Assembly: GCA_022072145.1 (NCBI GenBank)
Contig: JAJVIG010000009.1
Span: 20,038 to 84,037 of the forward strand
Source: Pseudomonadales bacterium
GTDB lineage: Bacteria > Pseudomonadota > Gammaproteobacteria > Pseudomonadales > UBA5518
Direction: 5' to 3'
Length of the DNA: 64,000 bases
Part shown: one piece after another, positions 31,185-43,320 of the stretch
Layout of the letters: each line of letters opens with the position of its first letter
How positions within the stretch are numbered: the stretch's first letter is position 1
Program-made: the position numbers and the translations under genes
Notes under the pieces: generated by a model
The model's database searches: none
Seen by the model: only the letters and a program-made list of their open reading frames with translations
What the model was told of the DNA's origin: nothing

Positions 31185-31703
31185 TCAGTCCGGTCGCGGG
31201 GTCTCGTAATCGATCGCGATCACGCAGACCACGCGTTCGCCGCCCGGGGTGTTTACGCGGACCTCGTCGTCGAGCCGCTTGCCGAGCAGCGCACGGGCCA
31301 GCGGAGAGTCCATGCTGATCAGTCCCTGCGTGGCGTCGAATTCGTCCGCACCCACGATCCGGTAACGGCTGGTCTCGCCGTCCTCGTCCTCGAGCGTGAC
31401 CCAGGCGCCGAAATACACGCGCCCGCGGTCCGTCGGCGGAGCGCGCACCACCCGCACCTGCTCCAGGCGCCGGCTGAGGTAGCGCACGCGACGGTCGATC
31501 TCGCGCAGCCGGCGCTTGCCGTAGATGTAGTCGCCGTTCTCCGAGCGGTCGCCGTTCTTGGCGGCCTCATGGACGGCGGCGGTCACCTGCGGGCGCTCGA
31601 TCTTCCACAGCTGCGTGAGTTCCTCGCGCAGGCGGCGCTCGCCCGCGGCGGTGATGTAGCGCGGCCGTGCCGGGGCAGCGGGAGTGGGGGCGGGGTGTTT
31701 CAT
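31185..31703 (-). CDS. greB: Transcription elongation factor GreB
   Basis: A 172-residue Gre factor that stimulates transcript cleavage by stalled RNA polymerase. The coiled-coil with acidic tip is visible as EAAKNGDRSENGDYIYGKRRLREIDRRV; the two acidic tip residues are D and E of GDRSEN. The GreB-type YGKRRLREIDRR distinguishes it from GreA. The C-terminal globular domain includes MDSPLARALLGKRLDDEV. The start at 31703 has GAGGAG about 10 bases upstream. It is divergent from the M23 peptidase gene. Confidence 0.95.
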   Translation of the reverse strand: MKHPAPTPAAPARPRYITAAGERRLREELTQLWKIERPQVTAAVHEAAKNGDRSENGDYIYGKRRLREIDRRVRYLSRRLEQVRVVRAPPTDRGRVYFGAWVTLEDEDGETSRYRIVGADEFDATQGLISMDSPLARALLGKRLDDEVRVNTPGGERVVCVIAIDYETPRPD

Positions 31704-31780
31704 GCAGGGCGCTCTCCTCGGCGGGCGCCGCCACCGCGGCGCCATCTGGTAGACTGCGTATTATCTGTGTTCGACCGCCG

Positions 31781-32641
31781 ATGGCCAGAACGACGCTTCC
31801 GATGCGCTTTCCTTCCTTCCTGTCGCTGCCGTGCCTGCTGCTGTGCGGATGCGCGGCCTTCGCGCAGGCACTGGAACTGCACGGGCCGCTGGTGCAGGGC
31901 GGGGTGGTGATCGGGCGCGCGCCGCCTGGCGCCGACCTCAGGCTCGACGGCCGGCGGGTACGCGTGGCCGCCGACGGCAGCTTCGTGATCGGCTTCGACC
32001 GCGATGCACCCCCCGTGCAACGCCTCGCGGTCGACGGCGAGGTGCGGGAACTGGCGATCGCGCGACGCGAGTACGCGATCCAGCGCGTGACCGGCATTGC
32101 GCAGAAGATCATGAGTCCTTCGGCGGCGGACCTCGAGCGCATCCGCCGCGAGCAGGCGCTGGTCGGCACCGCGCGCGCGCGCGACGACGAGCGCACCGAC
32201 TTCGTGCACGGCTTCGAGTGGCCTATCACGGGGCCGATCAGCGGGGTCTACGGCAGCCAGCGCTTCTACAACGGCGAGCCGTCACGGCCGCACTACGGCG
32301 TCGATGTGGCGGCGCCGGCCGGTGCGCTGGTGCGCGCGCCGGCCCCCGGCGTGGTCACGCTGGCCGAGCCGGACCTGTTCTATTCCGGAGGCACGGTGAT
32401 CATCGATCACGGGCACCGTCTGTCATCGAGCTTCCTGCACCTCAGCGCCGTGCTGGTCGAGCTCGGGCAGCGCGTCGAGCGTGGCGATCCGGTCGCGCGC
32501 GTCGGCGCGACCGGTCGCACCACCGGGCCGCACCTGGACTGGCGCATGAACTGGCGCGACGCCAAGGTCGACCCGCAACTGCTGGCGGGTCCGATGCCGG
32601 TGGCGCCCGCCGCCCCGAATTCACAAGGAGACATGAACTGA
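31781..32641 (+). CDS. M23 family metallopeptidase (LytM domain), exported
   Basis: A 286-residue envelope protein. The signal region [21 protein letters not shown] is followed by a beta-rich N-terminal part (to about 150) and a LytM/M23 peptidase domain. Zinc-site motifs are [15 protein letters not shown] and [10 protein letters not shown]; the second replaces the usual HxH by HxD, as in a set of gammaproteobacterial members, so peptidase activity is plausible but not certain. The LLCGC stretch might be a lipobox. An alternative start is ATG 31802; neither start has a strong ribosome site. Its stop overlaps the next start by one base (TGATG). Confidence 0.85.
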   Translation: MARTTLPMRFPSFLSLPCLLLCGCAAFAQALELHGPLVQGGVVIGRAPPGADLRLDGRRVRVAADGSFVIGFDRDAPPVQRLAVDGEVRELAIARREYAIQRVTGIAQKIMSPSAADLERIRREQALVGTARARDDERTDFVHGFEWPITGPISGVYGSQRFYNGEPSRPHYGVDVAAPAGALVRAPAPGVVTLAEPDLFYSGGTVIIDHGHRLSSSFLHLSAVLVELGQRVERGDPVARVGATGRTTGPHLDWRMNWRDAKVDPQLLAGPMPVAPAAPNSQGDMN

Positions 32642-32829
32642 TGCTCGACCCCAAACTGCTGGAGATTCTCGTCTGTCCGGTCAGCAAGGCGCCGCTCGAA
32701 TACGATCGCGAGAAGCAGGAACTTGTCTGCCGCGCGAGCGGACTCGCGTATCCGGTGCGCGACGGCATCCCCGTGATGCTCGAGAGCGAGGCGCGCCAGC
32801 TGACGCTCGAGGAGCGCGAGCGCGGCTGA
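32641..32829 (+). CDS. Trm112/YcaR family small protein
   Basis: A 62-residue protein of the Trm112 family, with [17 protein letters not shown] and the conserved [14 protein letters not shown]. Only one Cys of the first zinc pair (CP) and one of the second (LVCRAS) remain, as in bacterial YcaR proteins. Its ATG overlaps the TGA of the M23 gene by one base, which suggests translational coupling. Eukaryotic Trm112 activates methyltransferases; the bacterial role is unclear. Confidence 0.88.
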   Translation: MLDPKLLEILVCPVSKAPLEYDREKQELVCRASGLAYPVRDGIPVMLESEARQLTLEERERG

Positions 32830-32871
32830 GCCGCGGCAATCTTCACGCGGGACGCTTAGCGGCCGCCTCCG

Positions 32872-32877
32872 TATAAT
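32872..32877 (+). promoter_or_regulatory. Sigma70 -10 element upstream of alaS
   Basis: A perfect TATAAT is followed by the GC-rich run CCCCCGC, identical in its downstream bases to the csrA promoter. No good -35 hexamer is seen 16-18 bases upstream. It lies 64 bases before the alaS start. Confidence 0.55.
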
Positions 32878-32940
32878 CCCCCGCTCCCGACGCCGTCCGC
32901 CAGCAGGGCGACGGCGTCCCGTCTCAGTGGAAACAGATCG

Positions 32941-35556
<2,616 letters not shown>

Positions 35557-35591
35557 CCCGGCGCGAAGTCCGCGGGTCGTGCGCCCAATGC

Positions 35592-35620
35592 TTGGGAATC
35601 CGGGAAGGATTCTCTATAAT
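35592..35620 (+). promoter_or_regulatory. Sigma70 promoter for csrA
   Basis: A -35 element TTGGGA (35592-35597), 17-base spacer and perfect -10 TATAAT (35615-35620) lie in the alaS-csrA gap. The discriminator is GC-rich (CCCCCGCGCC), the type inhibited by ppGpp. The expected transcript begins near 35627, giving a leader of about 85 bases before csrA. Confidence 0.75.
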
Positions 35621-35710
35621 CCCCCGCGCCCCAAATGGGACAGCGGTACTTCAGGGAGGTCGGCGACAGATCGGCCGGGGAGAATCCGCGGCACAGAGGA
35701 GAATGGTTAG

Positions 35711-35905
35711 ATGCTCATCCTGACGCGCCGGGTCGGCGAGACACTGATGATCGGCGACAACGTGACGATCACGGTGTTGGGCGTCAAGGGTAACCAGGTG
35801 CGACTCGGTGTCAACGCACCGAAGGATGTAACCGTGCACCGCGAGGAGATCTACCAGCGCATCCAGCGTGAACACGGGAGCGACGACGACCCCGGCGCGC
35901 ACTGA
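35711..35905 (+). CDS. csrA: Carbon storage regulator CsrA
   Basis: A 64-residue RNA-binding dimer that represses or activates translation by binding GGA motifs in leaders. The sequence is typical: [20 protein letters not shown], the RNA-contacting first strand, and the [13 protein letters not shown] helix. Its own leader carries GGAG-rich sequence near the start (cagaggagaatgg), which fits autoregulation. It is followed by tRNA-Ser 39 bases downstream. Confidence 0.97.
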   Translation: MLILTRRVGETLMIGDNVTITVLGVKGNQVRLGVNAPKDVTVHREEIYQRIQREHGSDDDPGAH

Positions 35906-35944
35906 ACGAAACCCGCGGCAATCGCCGCGACACCGCAGTTTTCC

Positions 35945-36035
35945 GGAGAGATGGCCGAGTGGCTGAAGGCGCGCCCCTGCTAAGGGCGTATAGGCTAATC
36001 CCCTATCGAGGGTTCGAATCCCTCTCTCTCCGCCA
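35945..36035 (+). tRNA. tRNA-Ser (anticodon GCT)
   Basis: Ninety-one bases including an encoded CCA. The acceptor stem GGAGAGA pairs with TCTCTCC; the anticodon loop is CTGCTAA; a long variable arm (class II tRNA) and GGTTCGAATCC T arm are present. It reads AGC and AGU codons. Position after csrA is conserved with the E. coli serV locus. Confidence 0.95.
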
Positions 36036-36125
36036 ATTCCAGCATACCCCGCCAGCCGCCACGCTCGAGTGGCCGGGAGATTGCGCCTGTGCGCGACGGG
36101 GTGATTCATGGCACGGGAGAACGGC

Positions 36126-36893
36126 ATGAGCGACACAGTGGGCAACCAGGTGCGTTTCGATTTCGGCGCAGCGCAGGTGCTGGTGACCGGTGGCACCAGC
36201 GGCATCGGGGCGGCGATCGCCGCAGCGTACCGCGATGCCGGCGCCCACGTCACGATCACCGGCACGCGCGCCGCGGCGGGGGACTACGACGCCGATCTGC
36301 ACGGCTACCGCTACCTGCAACTCGACATCGAGGATGCGGAACAGGTCGCGCGCGTGGCGGCCGGGCAGCAGCGGCTCGACATCCTGATCAACAACGCAGG
36401 GCTCGCGCTGCCGAGCCTGGGACTCGACGAGTACGATCCCGAGGTGTTCGCGCGCGCCGTGAACATGCACCTGGTCAGTGCCTACCGCATGGCGCGCGGC
36501 TGCCGCGACGCGCTGGCGCGCAGCCCGCTCGCGGGCGGGGCCTCGGTGATCGGCATCGCGTCGATGAGTTCGTATTTCGGGATCGGCATCGTGCCCGGCT
36601 ATGGCGCCGCCAAGACGGGGCTGCTCGGGCTCACGCGCGCGCTCGCGGTCGAGTGGGGCAAGTACAACATCCGCGTCAACACGGTCGCCGCCGGGCTGAC
36701 CGAGAGCCGCATGACCGCGAGTACCTTCGAGAATCCCGCGTGGTCGGCACCCACGCTGGCGCGCACTCCCGCGGGCCGCCTCGGCGTGCCGCAGGACATC
36801 GCCGGGGCGGTGCTGTTCCTGAGCAGTTCCGCCGCCAGCTGGATCACCGGTCAGACGCTGGCCGTCGACGGGGGCTACACGGTCAGCGGCTGA
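36126..36893 (+). CDS. Short-chain dehydrogenase/reductase
   Basis: A 255-residue classical SDR: nucleotide loop TGGTSGIGAAIA (about 22-33), NNAG, serine in IASMSSYFG and catalytic YGAAK, ending DGGYTVSG. GGGAGAA lies 8 bases before ATG 36126; an ATG at 36108 is in frame but lacks a site. It starts 90 bases after the tRNA-Ser gene. The substrate is unknown. It is convergent with the M20 peptidase gene. Confidence 0.87.
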   Translation: MSDTVGNQVRFDFGAAQVLVTGGTSGIGAAIAAAYRDAGAHVTITGTRAAAGDYDADLHGYRYLQLDIEDAEQVARVAAGQQRLDILINNAGLALPSLGLDEYDPEVFARAVNMHLVSAYRMARGCRDALARSPLAGGASVIGIASMSSYFGIGIVPGYGAAKTGLLGLTRALAVEWGKYNIRVNTVAAGLTESRMTASTFENPAWSAPTLARTPAGRLGVPQDIAGAVLFLSSSAASWITGQTLAVDGGYTVSG

Positions 36894-36912
36894 TCCGGCC
36901 AGCGCAGGTGTC

Positions 36913-36953
36913 ACGGTTCGGGCCGAACATGTCCGGGCACCGCGCGGGCCTAC
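36913..36953. repeat. Degenerate REP pair with reversed GTAG head
   Basis: A decayed plus-strand half (GGTTCGGGCCGAACA around 36915-36929) precedes a minus-strand unit at 36930-36953 whose stem TCCGGGC/GCGCGGG has drifted but whose reversed head CCTAC is intact. It fills the space between convergent genes. The head again supplies the stop codon TAG of the minus-strand gene. Confidence 0.75.
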
Positions 36954-38359
36954 GAGCGGGCGGCGTGGTGATCGTGCAGCACCTGCGCCACGCAGGCCGT
37001 GAGCCGGCGCGCGAACGGCACGTGCAGGAACTCGTTGGGTCCGTGCGCGTTCGATTGCGGTCCCAGCACCCCGGTGATCATGAACTGCGCCAACGGGAAC
37101 GAGACGCCGAGCATGCCCATGAACGGGATGCTGCCGCCTTCGCCCATGCACATGAACGGGCGCCCGAAATGCCGTTCTGAGGCGTCTGCCAGCGAGTGCG
37201 CGAGCCACGGCGCCAGCGCCGGCGCATTCCAGCCGCTGGCCGCCTTGCCCTCGAACGCGATCCGCGCACCGCAGGGCGGATCGTGTTCGAGCGTGCGCCG
37301 CACCGCGGCGAACGCGGCCTCGGCATCGGCGGTCGGCGGCAGGCGGATGCTGAGCGCGAGCGCCGTGTGGGTCCGCAGCACATTGCCGGCGGATTCCAGC
37401 GGCGGCAGGCCGTCGGCGCCGGTCACCGACAGCGTGGGACGCCAGGTACGGTTCAGCACGCGCTCGAGGTTGTCCTCGCCCATCGGGCGCACACCGTCGA
37501 GCAGAGGCAGATCGCGCCACACCGCGTCGCCGAGCGCGGCGGCGACTGCGCTTGCCTGCTGCAGGCGGTCCGCCGGCACCTCCACGTACAGTTCCGGCAA
37601 CAGCAGGCGTCCGGTCGCGGCGTCCTCGAGCCGTGCGAGCAGCTGGCGCAGCACCCGGAAACTCGACGGCGCGACGCCCGAGGCGCCGCCGCTGTGCACG
37701 CCCTCGCCGAGCACGCCGGCGCGCAGCCGGGCACCGATCATGCCGCGCAGCGAAACGGTGAGCCACAACTGCCCGTAGTTGCCGGCGCCCGAGTCCAGGC
37801 ACACGATCAGCGACGGTGTGCCGATACGTTCGCGCAGGTGCTCGATGTACGCCGGCAGGTCGGGACTGCCCGATTCCTCGCCTGCTTCGATCAGCACCAG
37901 GCAGCGTGCGTGTGGCAGACCGGCGTGCTGCAGCGCGAGTATCGCCGCCAGCGAGGCGTAGGCGGCGTAACCGTCGTCGGCGCCGCCGCGGCCATAGAGC
38001 CGCTCGCCGCGCAGCACTGGCGTCCACGGGTCGAGCCCCGGCGACCAGCCGCTCATCGCGGGTTGCTTGTCCAGATGGCCGTACAGCAGCACCGTGTCCT
38101 CGCCATCGCCGGGAATCTCCAGCAACAGCAGCGGCGTGCGCCCCGGCAGCCGCACGACATCGAGTTGCATTCCGCGCGGCGCATGCGCATGGCACCAGTA
38201 GGCGATCAGGCCGAGTGCGCGCTCGATGTGCCCATGGCGTTCCCAGTCGGGATCGAACAGCGGCGACAGGGCCGGAATCCGGATGTACTCGCACAGCGAG
38301 GGCACGATCGATTCCATCCACAGTGAGTCGATGAACTGGCGGGATATCGGGACAGCCAC
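36950..38359 (-). CDS. M20 family metallopeptidase/dipeptidase
   Basis: A 469-residue zinc hydrolase of the M20 family. The first metal motif is LLYGHLDKQPAMSGW (His and Asp); YGRGGADDGYA carries the bridging Asp; IEAGEESGSPDL carries the catalytic Glu pair. The lid/dimer domain lies in the middle. The GTG at 38359 (VAVPISRQF) is the best start, with AAGGAG about 11 bases upstream; an upstream ATG would add a Pro-rich low-complexity stretch. No signal peptide. The gene ends at a REP-derived TAG (36950-36952). Confidence 0.88.
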   Translation of the reverse strand: MAVPISRQFIDSLWMESIVPSLCEYIRIPALSPLFDPDWERHGHIERALGLIAYWCHAHAPRGMQLDVVRLPGRTPLLLLEIPGDGEDTVLLYGHLDKQPAMSGWSPGLDPWTPVLRGERLYGRGGADDGYAAYASLAAILALQHAGLPHARCLVLIEAGEESGSPDLPAYIEHLRERIGTPSLIVCLDSGAGNYGQLWLTVSLRGMIGARLRAGVLGEGVHSGGASGVAPSSFRVLRQLLARLEDAATGRLLLPELYVEVPADRLQQASAVAAALGDAVWRDLPLLDGVRPMGEDNLERVLNRTWRPTLSVTGADGLPPLESAGNVLRTHTALALSIRLPPTADAEAAFAAVRRTLEHDPPCGARIAFEGKAASGWNAPALAPWLAHSLADASERHFGRPFMCMGEGGSIPFMGMLGVSFPLAQFMITGVLGPQSNAHGPNEFLHVPFARRLTACVAQVLHDHHAARS

Positions 38360-38459
38360 TGGCGGAACTCCTTGGCGCGGGGGCTGGGGGCATCGTCGCC
38401 GAAGGCTGCCACCGCTGCCAAGTCCGCCGCTGCGCGCGGGATCGGGGAAGTCAGTCGGG

Positions 38460-39950
38460 TCAGGGTATGGTCTTGGTGAGGGGGCCGGCGGGTCGGCTGG
38501 CACGGCCGTTCTCGTCCAGCGCCGAGACGCGGAACGACCAGACGCCGGGAGTCAGGCGTTCGAACAGCTGCCAGCGCGTCGCGGGATCGCCGATCGCGAC
38601 GGTGCGCGTCTCGGCGCCGCCCGTACGGTTCGCCTGCACACGGTAGCCGGCGAGTTCGTGACGACACAGTGCTTCGCCGTTCTCGCGCGTGGCGGGGCGC
38701 GACCAGCCGAGGAACGCCCATGCGCTGCCGCTGGTCGCCGGAGGCTCGATTGCTCCGAACTCGTGGTAGGCGGGCGGTGCGCAGGCGAAGCGGAGCTGGC
38801 CTGCACCGGGGAGCGGCAGGGTAAGCGTGGCACCGGCGCTGCGCCCCGCCACGGTGGCGAATCCCCAGCGGCCGGAGCCGTCGATGGTCAACGCCTCGGC
38901 GAATCCGTCACCGTCGAAGTCCGCGGCGCCGGCCACGCGACGCTGCGGGTCGGAGCCGAGCGCCACCGTGCCTGAGCCGTCGAGCCGCGCGCGCCCCATC
39001 AGCAGGGTTGTATATACGGCCCCGGTGTCGCGCCGGGAGAGCAGCACGTCGGTGAAACCGTCGCCGTTGAAGTCGGCCGTCGCCTGCAGCGCCCAGGCGC
39101 GGGCCGTCGGGATATCGGTCGACCCGGAAACCGTCTTGACCGCCGCGCCGTCCATGAAGCCTGTCCACCAGGCGCCGGTGTCACGCTGGCGCAGCAGCAG
39201 GTCTGCGCGCCCGTCGCGGTCGAAATCGTCCACTGTCTGCAGTTCCCAGCGCGGGTCCGGGGGCAGTGCCCCGACTACTGCGGCCGAGACGACCTGCGCG
39301 CCTTTCATGCGGTAGAGGACCCAGGTCAGCGTGTTCGCGTTGCGCAGCAGGATGTCTGCCTGTCCGTCGCCGTCGAAGTCCGCCGCTGCGACCAGGCGCA
39401 TCGCGGCGCGCTGCGGGATCCCGGTGGCACCGCTCGATGCGCTGCTCGCCGTGGTGCCGTCCACCGGGTACACGGACCAGGTGAAATCCGCGCCGGTGCG
39501 CACGAGCAGATCGTCGGTGCCGTTGCCGTCGAAGTCCGCGATGGCCTCCAGGGTGTCGGTCAGCCCGGCCGGCACTTCGGTGAGCAAGCGCTGCGAGCGG
39601 ATCGTCGTCCCGTCCATCAGGCGCACGCGCAGCGAGCCGGTGCGCAGGCTGCGGGTCAGGATGTCGCTGCGGCCGTCGCCGTCGAAGTCGCCGCTGCGCA
39701 CGTCGAAGGCCAGATCCGGATCGTCACCGGTGGCGAGCAGCAGGCTGCGGCGGGCAAACGGGCCCGAGCGATCGTTCAGGACGATCTCGAGCCGGTGATC
39801 GCCCTGCGAGCGGTCGCGGAACAGCAGGTCGGAGACGCCGTTGCCGTCGAGATCGAAGGCGTGCGCCGCCCCGCTCCCCAGAACGAGGGCGCAGGCGAAC
39901 AGACCGGCCGGGAGGGCAAATCCGATGTGGAAGATACAGCGTGACCACAT
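38460..39950 (-). CDS. Exported FG-GAP/VCBS repeat protein
   Basis: A 496-residue exported protein. The signal peptide ends near GAAHA (about residue 31). Seven or so Ca-binding FG-GAP-like repeats follow (DLDGNGVSDLLFRD, DFDGDGRSDILTR, DFDGNGTDDLLVR, DFDGDGQADILLR, DFDRDGRADLLLR, DFNGDGFTDVLLS, DFDGDGFAEALT), as in integrin-type propellers. The C-terminal 90 residues look like a fibronectin III-like domain (YRVQANRTGG...RVSALDENGRAS). Probably surface-located or secreted; the function is unknown. It follows the NnrS gene by 88 bases on the same strand. Confidence 0.82.
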   Translation of the reverse strand: MWSRCIFHIGFALPAGLFACALVLGSGAAHAFDLDGNGVSDLLFRDRSQGDHRLEIVLNDRSGPFARRSLLLATGDDPDLAFDVRSGDFDGDGRSDILTRSLRTGSLRVRLMDGTTIRSQRLLTEVPAGLTDTLEAIADFDGNGTDDLLVRTGADFTWSVYPVDGTTASSASSGATGIPQRAAMRLVAAADFDGDGQADILLRNANTLTWVLYRMKGAQVVSAAVVGALPPDPRWELQTVDDFDRDGRADLLLRQRDTGAWWTGFMDGAAVKTVSGSTDIPTARAWALQATADFNGDGFTDVLLSRRDTGAVYTTLLMGRARLDGSGTVALGSDPQRRVAGAADFDGDGFAEALTIDGSGRWGFATVAGRSAGATLTLPLPGAGQLRFACAPPAYHEFGAIEPPATSGSAWAFLGWSRPATRENGEALCRHELAGYRVQANRTGGAETRTVAIGDPATRWQLFERLTPGVWSFRVSALDENGRASRPAGPLTKTIP

Positions 39951-40038
39951 GGCGCGCGCATGGTAACGGCTGCGCTCGGACCAGGCAAAGGATTATTTCC
40001 CGGATCACCGGTTGCGTGAGCCGGTGCCCGGCAGGGGA

Positions 40039-41199
40039 TCAGCCCGGCCCCCCGTCGATGCGTGGCCGCAGCAGGATCGGCGCCCACACCGCGGCGAAGG
40101 CCGCGAAGGCGGCGATCCACGCGATCTGCGCGCCGAGGATCCACAGCGGGTACGCGGCCGGGTACAGCATCGGTCCCGCCACGCGCAGCGCCACCGCGCC
40201 CAGCAGCATACCGAACATGAATCCCGTGATTCGCGGCGGCGCCTGCACGCTGCGCCCGGTGTGCCCCAGCGACACGCGCGCCATCATCGACAGCGTGATC
40301 AACCCGATGCCGCCGAGCGCGAAGGTGTGCAGCGCGAGCGATGGGCCGAGCGCGCCCAGCGCGCCCAGCGCATGCAGCAGGAAGCCCGTCGTGATCAGCG
40401 CGAACGACAGGTGCATACTCCACAGCAGCGGTCGGCTCCAGATTCCCGGCGTGTACCAGAGCGCGAGCCGCGTGGCGTTGACCAGGAACATCAGCGCACT
40501 GGCGAGCGCCGCCACGGCGTGCCAGCGCAGGAACACCTCGCAGACCCAGAACAGCAGCAGCAGCACCAGGCTCGACATGTCGAGCCACAGCGCGTTGCGC
40601 AGCTTGACGCGTGGCTGCACCCCGCTTTCGGTGAAGAACGGGATCAACCGGCGCATCATGGTCAGGATCAGCGCGAGCACGATGTAGAACGCGCCGTAGA
40701 GGCTCCAGTAAACGCCGTGTTCCAGCAGACCGAAGGCGCCCGCGTAGAACAGCGCGTTGCCGATGCCGAGCAGCACCAGCTTCGACAGGATCGCCATCTG
40801 GCGCCACTGACGCGCGCGCACCAGAGGTATACCGCAGGCCAGGGTGAGCGTCAGGGCGAACAGCAGGTCGGCGACCGCCGCGACCGTGATGAAACTGCCG
40901 GCGGCGGCGAAGGTGAGCCGTGCGATCGCCCACAGCGCGAACGCGAGCGCGAGCGGCGCGCGCTGCAGCGTCTGCATGCCGGTCCAGTTACGGATCGCGG
41001 TCAACAGGAAACCGGCGACCACGGCCAGCGAGTAGCCGTAGATCATCTCGTGCGCATGCCACTGGGTCACGGTGATGCCGGCGAGTCGCGGCTGGTGCCA
41101 GCCTCCCCACACCGCCGTCCACAACCCCATCGACAGTATCGCGAACAGCGCCGCGCCGAGGAAGAAGGCGCGAAAACCCATGTTGAACAACGCGATCAT
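40039..41199 (-). CDS. NnrS family membrane protein
   Basis: A 386-residue protein with about 12 membrane helices, belonging to the NnrS family of heme- and copper-linked membrane proteins that relieve nitrosative stress and are usually controlled by NO-responsive regulators. The family signature WHAHEMIYGYSLAVVAGFLL is at about residues 47-66, with the early NMGFRAFFLGAALFAI. GGAGGA precedes the ATG by about 7 bases. It lies 39 bases downstream of a TonB receptor in the same orientation and near NosR-like, NO-reductase-like and nirS genes. Confidence 0.9.
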   Translation of the reverse strand: MIALFNMGFRAFFLGAALFAILSMGLWTAVWGGWHQPRLAGITVTQWHAHEMIYGYSLAVVAGFLLTAIRNWTGMQTLQRAPLALAFALWAIARLTFAAAGSFITVAAVADLLFALTLTLACGIPLVRARQWRQMAILSKLVLLGIGNALFYAGAFGLLEHGVYWSLYGAFYIVLALILTMMRRLIPFFTESGVQPRVKLRNALWLDMSSLVLLLLFWVCEVFLRWHAVAALASALMFLVNATRLALWYTPGIWSRPLLWSMHLSFALITTGFLLHALGALGALGPSLALHTFALGGIGLITLSMMARVSLGHTGRSVQAPPRITGFMFGMLLGAVALRVAGPMLYPAAYPLWILGAQIAWIAAFAAFAAVWAPILLRPRIDGGPG

Positions 41200-41238
41200 C
41201 CGGGTCCTCCGTCCGCCGCGGATCCGGTGGCCGGCGCC

Positions 41239-43320
41239 TCAGAGCGCCAGCGTCACGCGTGCCGAGACGCTGCGCCCGGGCGCGAGCAGGTTCTCGGCCG
41301 ACGTCGAATGGCGCTCGTCGTTCAGGTTTTCGAGTTCCATCACGAGGCCCAACTGCTGGCGTGCGCCGAACTGCAGGCCACCGCTGAGGTTCAGGGTCAG
41401 CCACGCGTCGTCGCCCTGCAACACCGGCGTGCCGCTGCTCGACGGTTCCTCGCGCTTCGAGCGTGTCTCGCCGCGCAACGCAAGGTCGAGCCAGCCGTCC
41501 AGCGCGGCGGCGAACGCGGGCTCCCAGACCACGCCCAGCGACCCGCTCAGTTCGGGCACGCCGGTGTCCTTCGTCGTGAAGGTCTCGTAGCGGTTCTCGC
41601 GCTCCATCCAGGTGAGGCTGGCGTAGGGCCGCCAGCGTTGTGTGCCTTCGGCGCGGCTGGCGTAGAGTTCGACGCCCTGCGCCTCGGATTCGCCGATGTT
41701 CACGTAACGCTTGTCGCGGCTCGTGATGCAGCCGTCGGTCGGGGCGCAGAACACGTGATCGATGTAATCCTCCGATTCGCTGCGGAACACGCCGGCGTCG
41801 AACACCCAGTCGCGCGCGCGCACGCGTACCCCGGCTTCCCACGACAAGGCAGTCTCCGGTTCCAGATCCGGGTTGGGGTTCACGTAGCGCGACGCTGCGT
41901 AGGCGCCGATCGCGAACTGCAGCAGCGAGGGGTACACGTAGCCCTGCGCGACGTTGGCGCGCAGCACGACGTTGTCGCCCAGTTCGTGGCTGAGGCCGAG
42001 ATTGGCGATCAGGTGTGAGTCGTCGTTCTCGCCGGGAGTCAGTCCGGCGCGGTTGGTCTCGTCGAGGCTGCCTTCGACGCGGTACTGGCGCGCGCCGACC
42101 GTCAGCGTGCTGCGCTCGCCGACATGCCACTCGTCCTGCACGAACAGCGCGAGCGTTTCGATCGCGGCCTCGTCACGGATGTCCTCGGGGCGTCCGGTGG
42201 TGCCGTTGGTGACCGTGTCGACGTGACGGTCCTGTGCCACGCGTTCCTCGCTGTAGTGGATTCCGCTCACGATGTAGTGGTCGTGCGCCGGGATCCAGTC
42301 GAACTGCGCCACCACGTCGTCCATTTCCAGCTCGGCGTCGCTGTAGACGCTGCGATCCGTCGCCACCGGGCGCGGCCCGGGAACGAAGGTGCTGCTGAAG
42401 GTATCGAACTGCCGGTCGTTGCGTGCGCGGTTCGCCTGCACCTTTACCAGCGGGAGGAAACCGGCCACATCACGCCACTGGTAACTGAGCCCGACCTTCT
42501 CGCGGTCGCGCTGCGGCACGTCGATGCGGAAATCGGTGAGCGGGAAGGCCGTCCGCTGTTCTTCCTCGACGAACACGTCGGTGGCCGATTCGTAGCGGTC
42601 GTACAGCAGTTCGATGCGGTGCGCGCCGAAGTCGCGCCCAATCCAGGCGTAGACGCTGTTGTTGTCGAAGGCGGTGTTCTCGATCTCACCGTCGGGCGTG
42701 TCGCGCTCGTCGTGGTCGGCGTCGGAGACGGCCAGACGGTAACCGAGACCCTGGAGGTCGCCGAACACGCTGGCGAAGCGCTCGCGCCCGTCGGTGGCGG
42801 AATTCCAGCCCGAACTCGCCTCGAACTGCAGCGGCTCGGTGCCGCCCTTGCGGGTGATGAAGTTGACCACGCCGCTCAGCGCGCGCGGACCGTAGAGCAC
42901 CGAGCCGGAACCGCGCACCACCTCGATGCGCTCGACCAGCAGCGGGTTCAGGCTGAGCGGCGTGCCGTACTCCCAGTGGTCCGTGATCTCCTGGCCGTCG
43001 AGCAGGATCGCGGTCCGCCGCGACTCCTCGCCGCGGATACGCACGCGCTTGAGTCCGGGCTGGCCGCCGTCCGTGACCTGCAGCCCGGGCAGGCCGCGCA
43101 TCGCGTCGGCCAGCCCGTACGCGGTGTTGCGGCGCAACTGCTCGTGGTCGATCACGCTGACGGTCTCACTCGCTTCCATGACGATGCGCGGCACGCGGCG
43201 CGCAGTGACCACGACTTCCTCGAGCATCGCTTTCGCGCCGGCCTCCGGCGCCGCCCAGGCGGGGGCGGTGAGCGAACAGGCGCCGATCGTGACGGCGAGC
43301 GTGTTTCTCAGGGTTCGCAT
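41239..43320 (-). CDS. TonB-dependent receptor in the denitrification region
   Basis: A 693-residue outer-membrane receptor. Signal peptide to about TAPAWAA; TonB box-like EEVVVTARRV; plug with VRIRGEESRRTAILLDGQE and SVLYGPRALSGVVNFITRKGG, the CirA/FepA-like type; the barrel ends in SVSARVTLAL. GAGGAG lies about 9 bases before the ATG. Its start overlaps the end of the 131-residue gene by 13 bases, so they are co-translated. The ligand is unknown; copper or heme supply would suit the neighbours. Confidence 0.9.
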   Translation of the reverse strand: MRTLRNTLAVTIGACSLTAPAWAAPEAGAKAMLEEVVVTARRVPRIVMEASETVSVIDHEQLRRNTAYGLADAMRGLPGLQVTDGGQPGLKRVRIRGEESRRTAILLDGQEITDHWEYGTPLSLNPLLVERIEVVRGSGSVLYGPRALSGVVNFITRKGGTEPLQFEASSGWNSATDGRERFASVFGDLQGLGYRLAVSDADHDERDTPDGEIENTAFDNNSVYAWIGRDFGAHRIELLYDRYESATDVFVEEEQRTAFPLTDFRIDVPQRDREKVGLSYQWRDVAGFLPLVKVQANRARNDRQFDTFSSTFVPGPRPVATDRSVYSDAELEMDDVVAQFDWIPAHDHYIVSGIHYSEERVAQDRHVDTVTNGTTGRPEDIRDEAAIETLALFVQDEWHVGERSTLTVGARQYRVEGSLDETNRAGLTPGENDDSHLIANLGLSHELGDNVVLRANVAQGYVYPSLLQFAIGAYAASRYVNPNPDLEPETALSWEAGVRVRARDWVFDAGVFRSESEDYIDHVFCAPTDGCITSRDKRYVNIGESEAQGVELYASRAEGTQRWRPYASLTWMERENRYETFTTKDTGVPELSGSLGVVWEPAFAAALDGWLDLALRGETRSKREEPSSSGTPVLQGDDAWLTLNLSGGLQFGARQQLGLVMELENLNDERHSTSAENLLAPGRSVSARVTLAL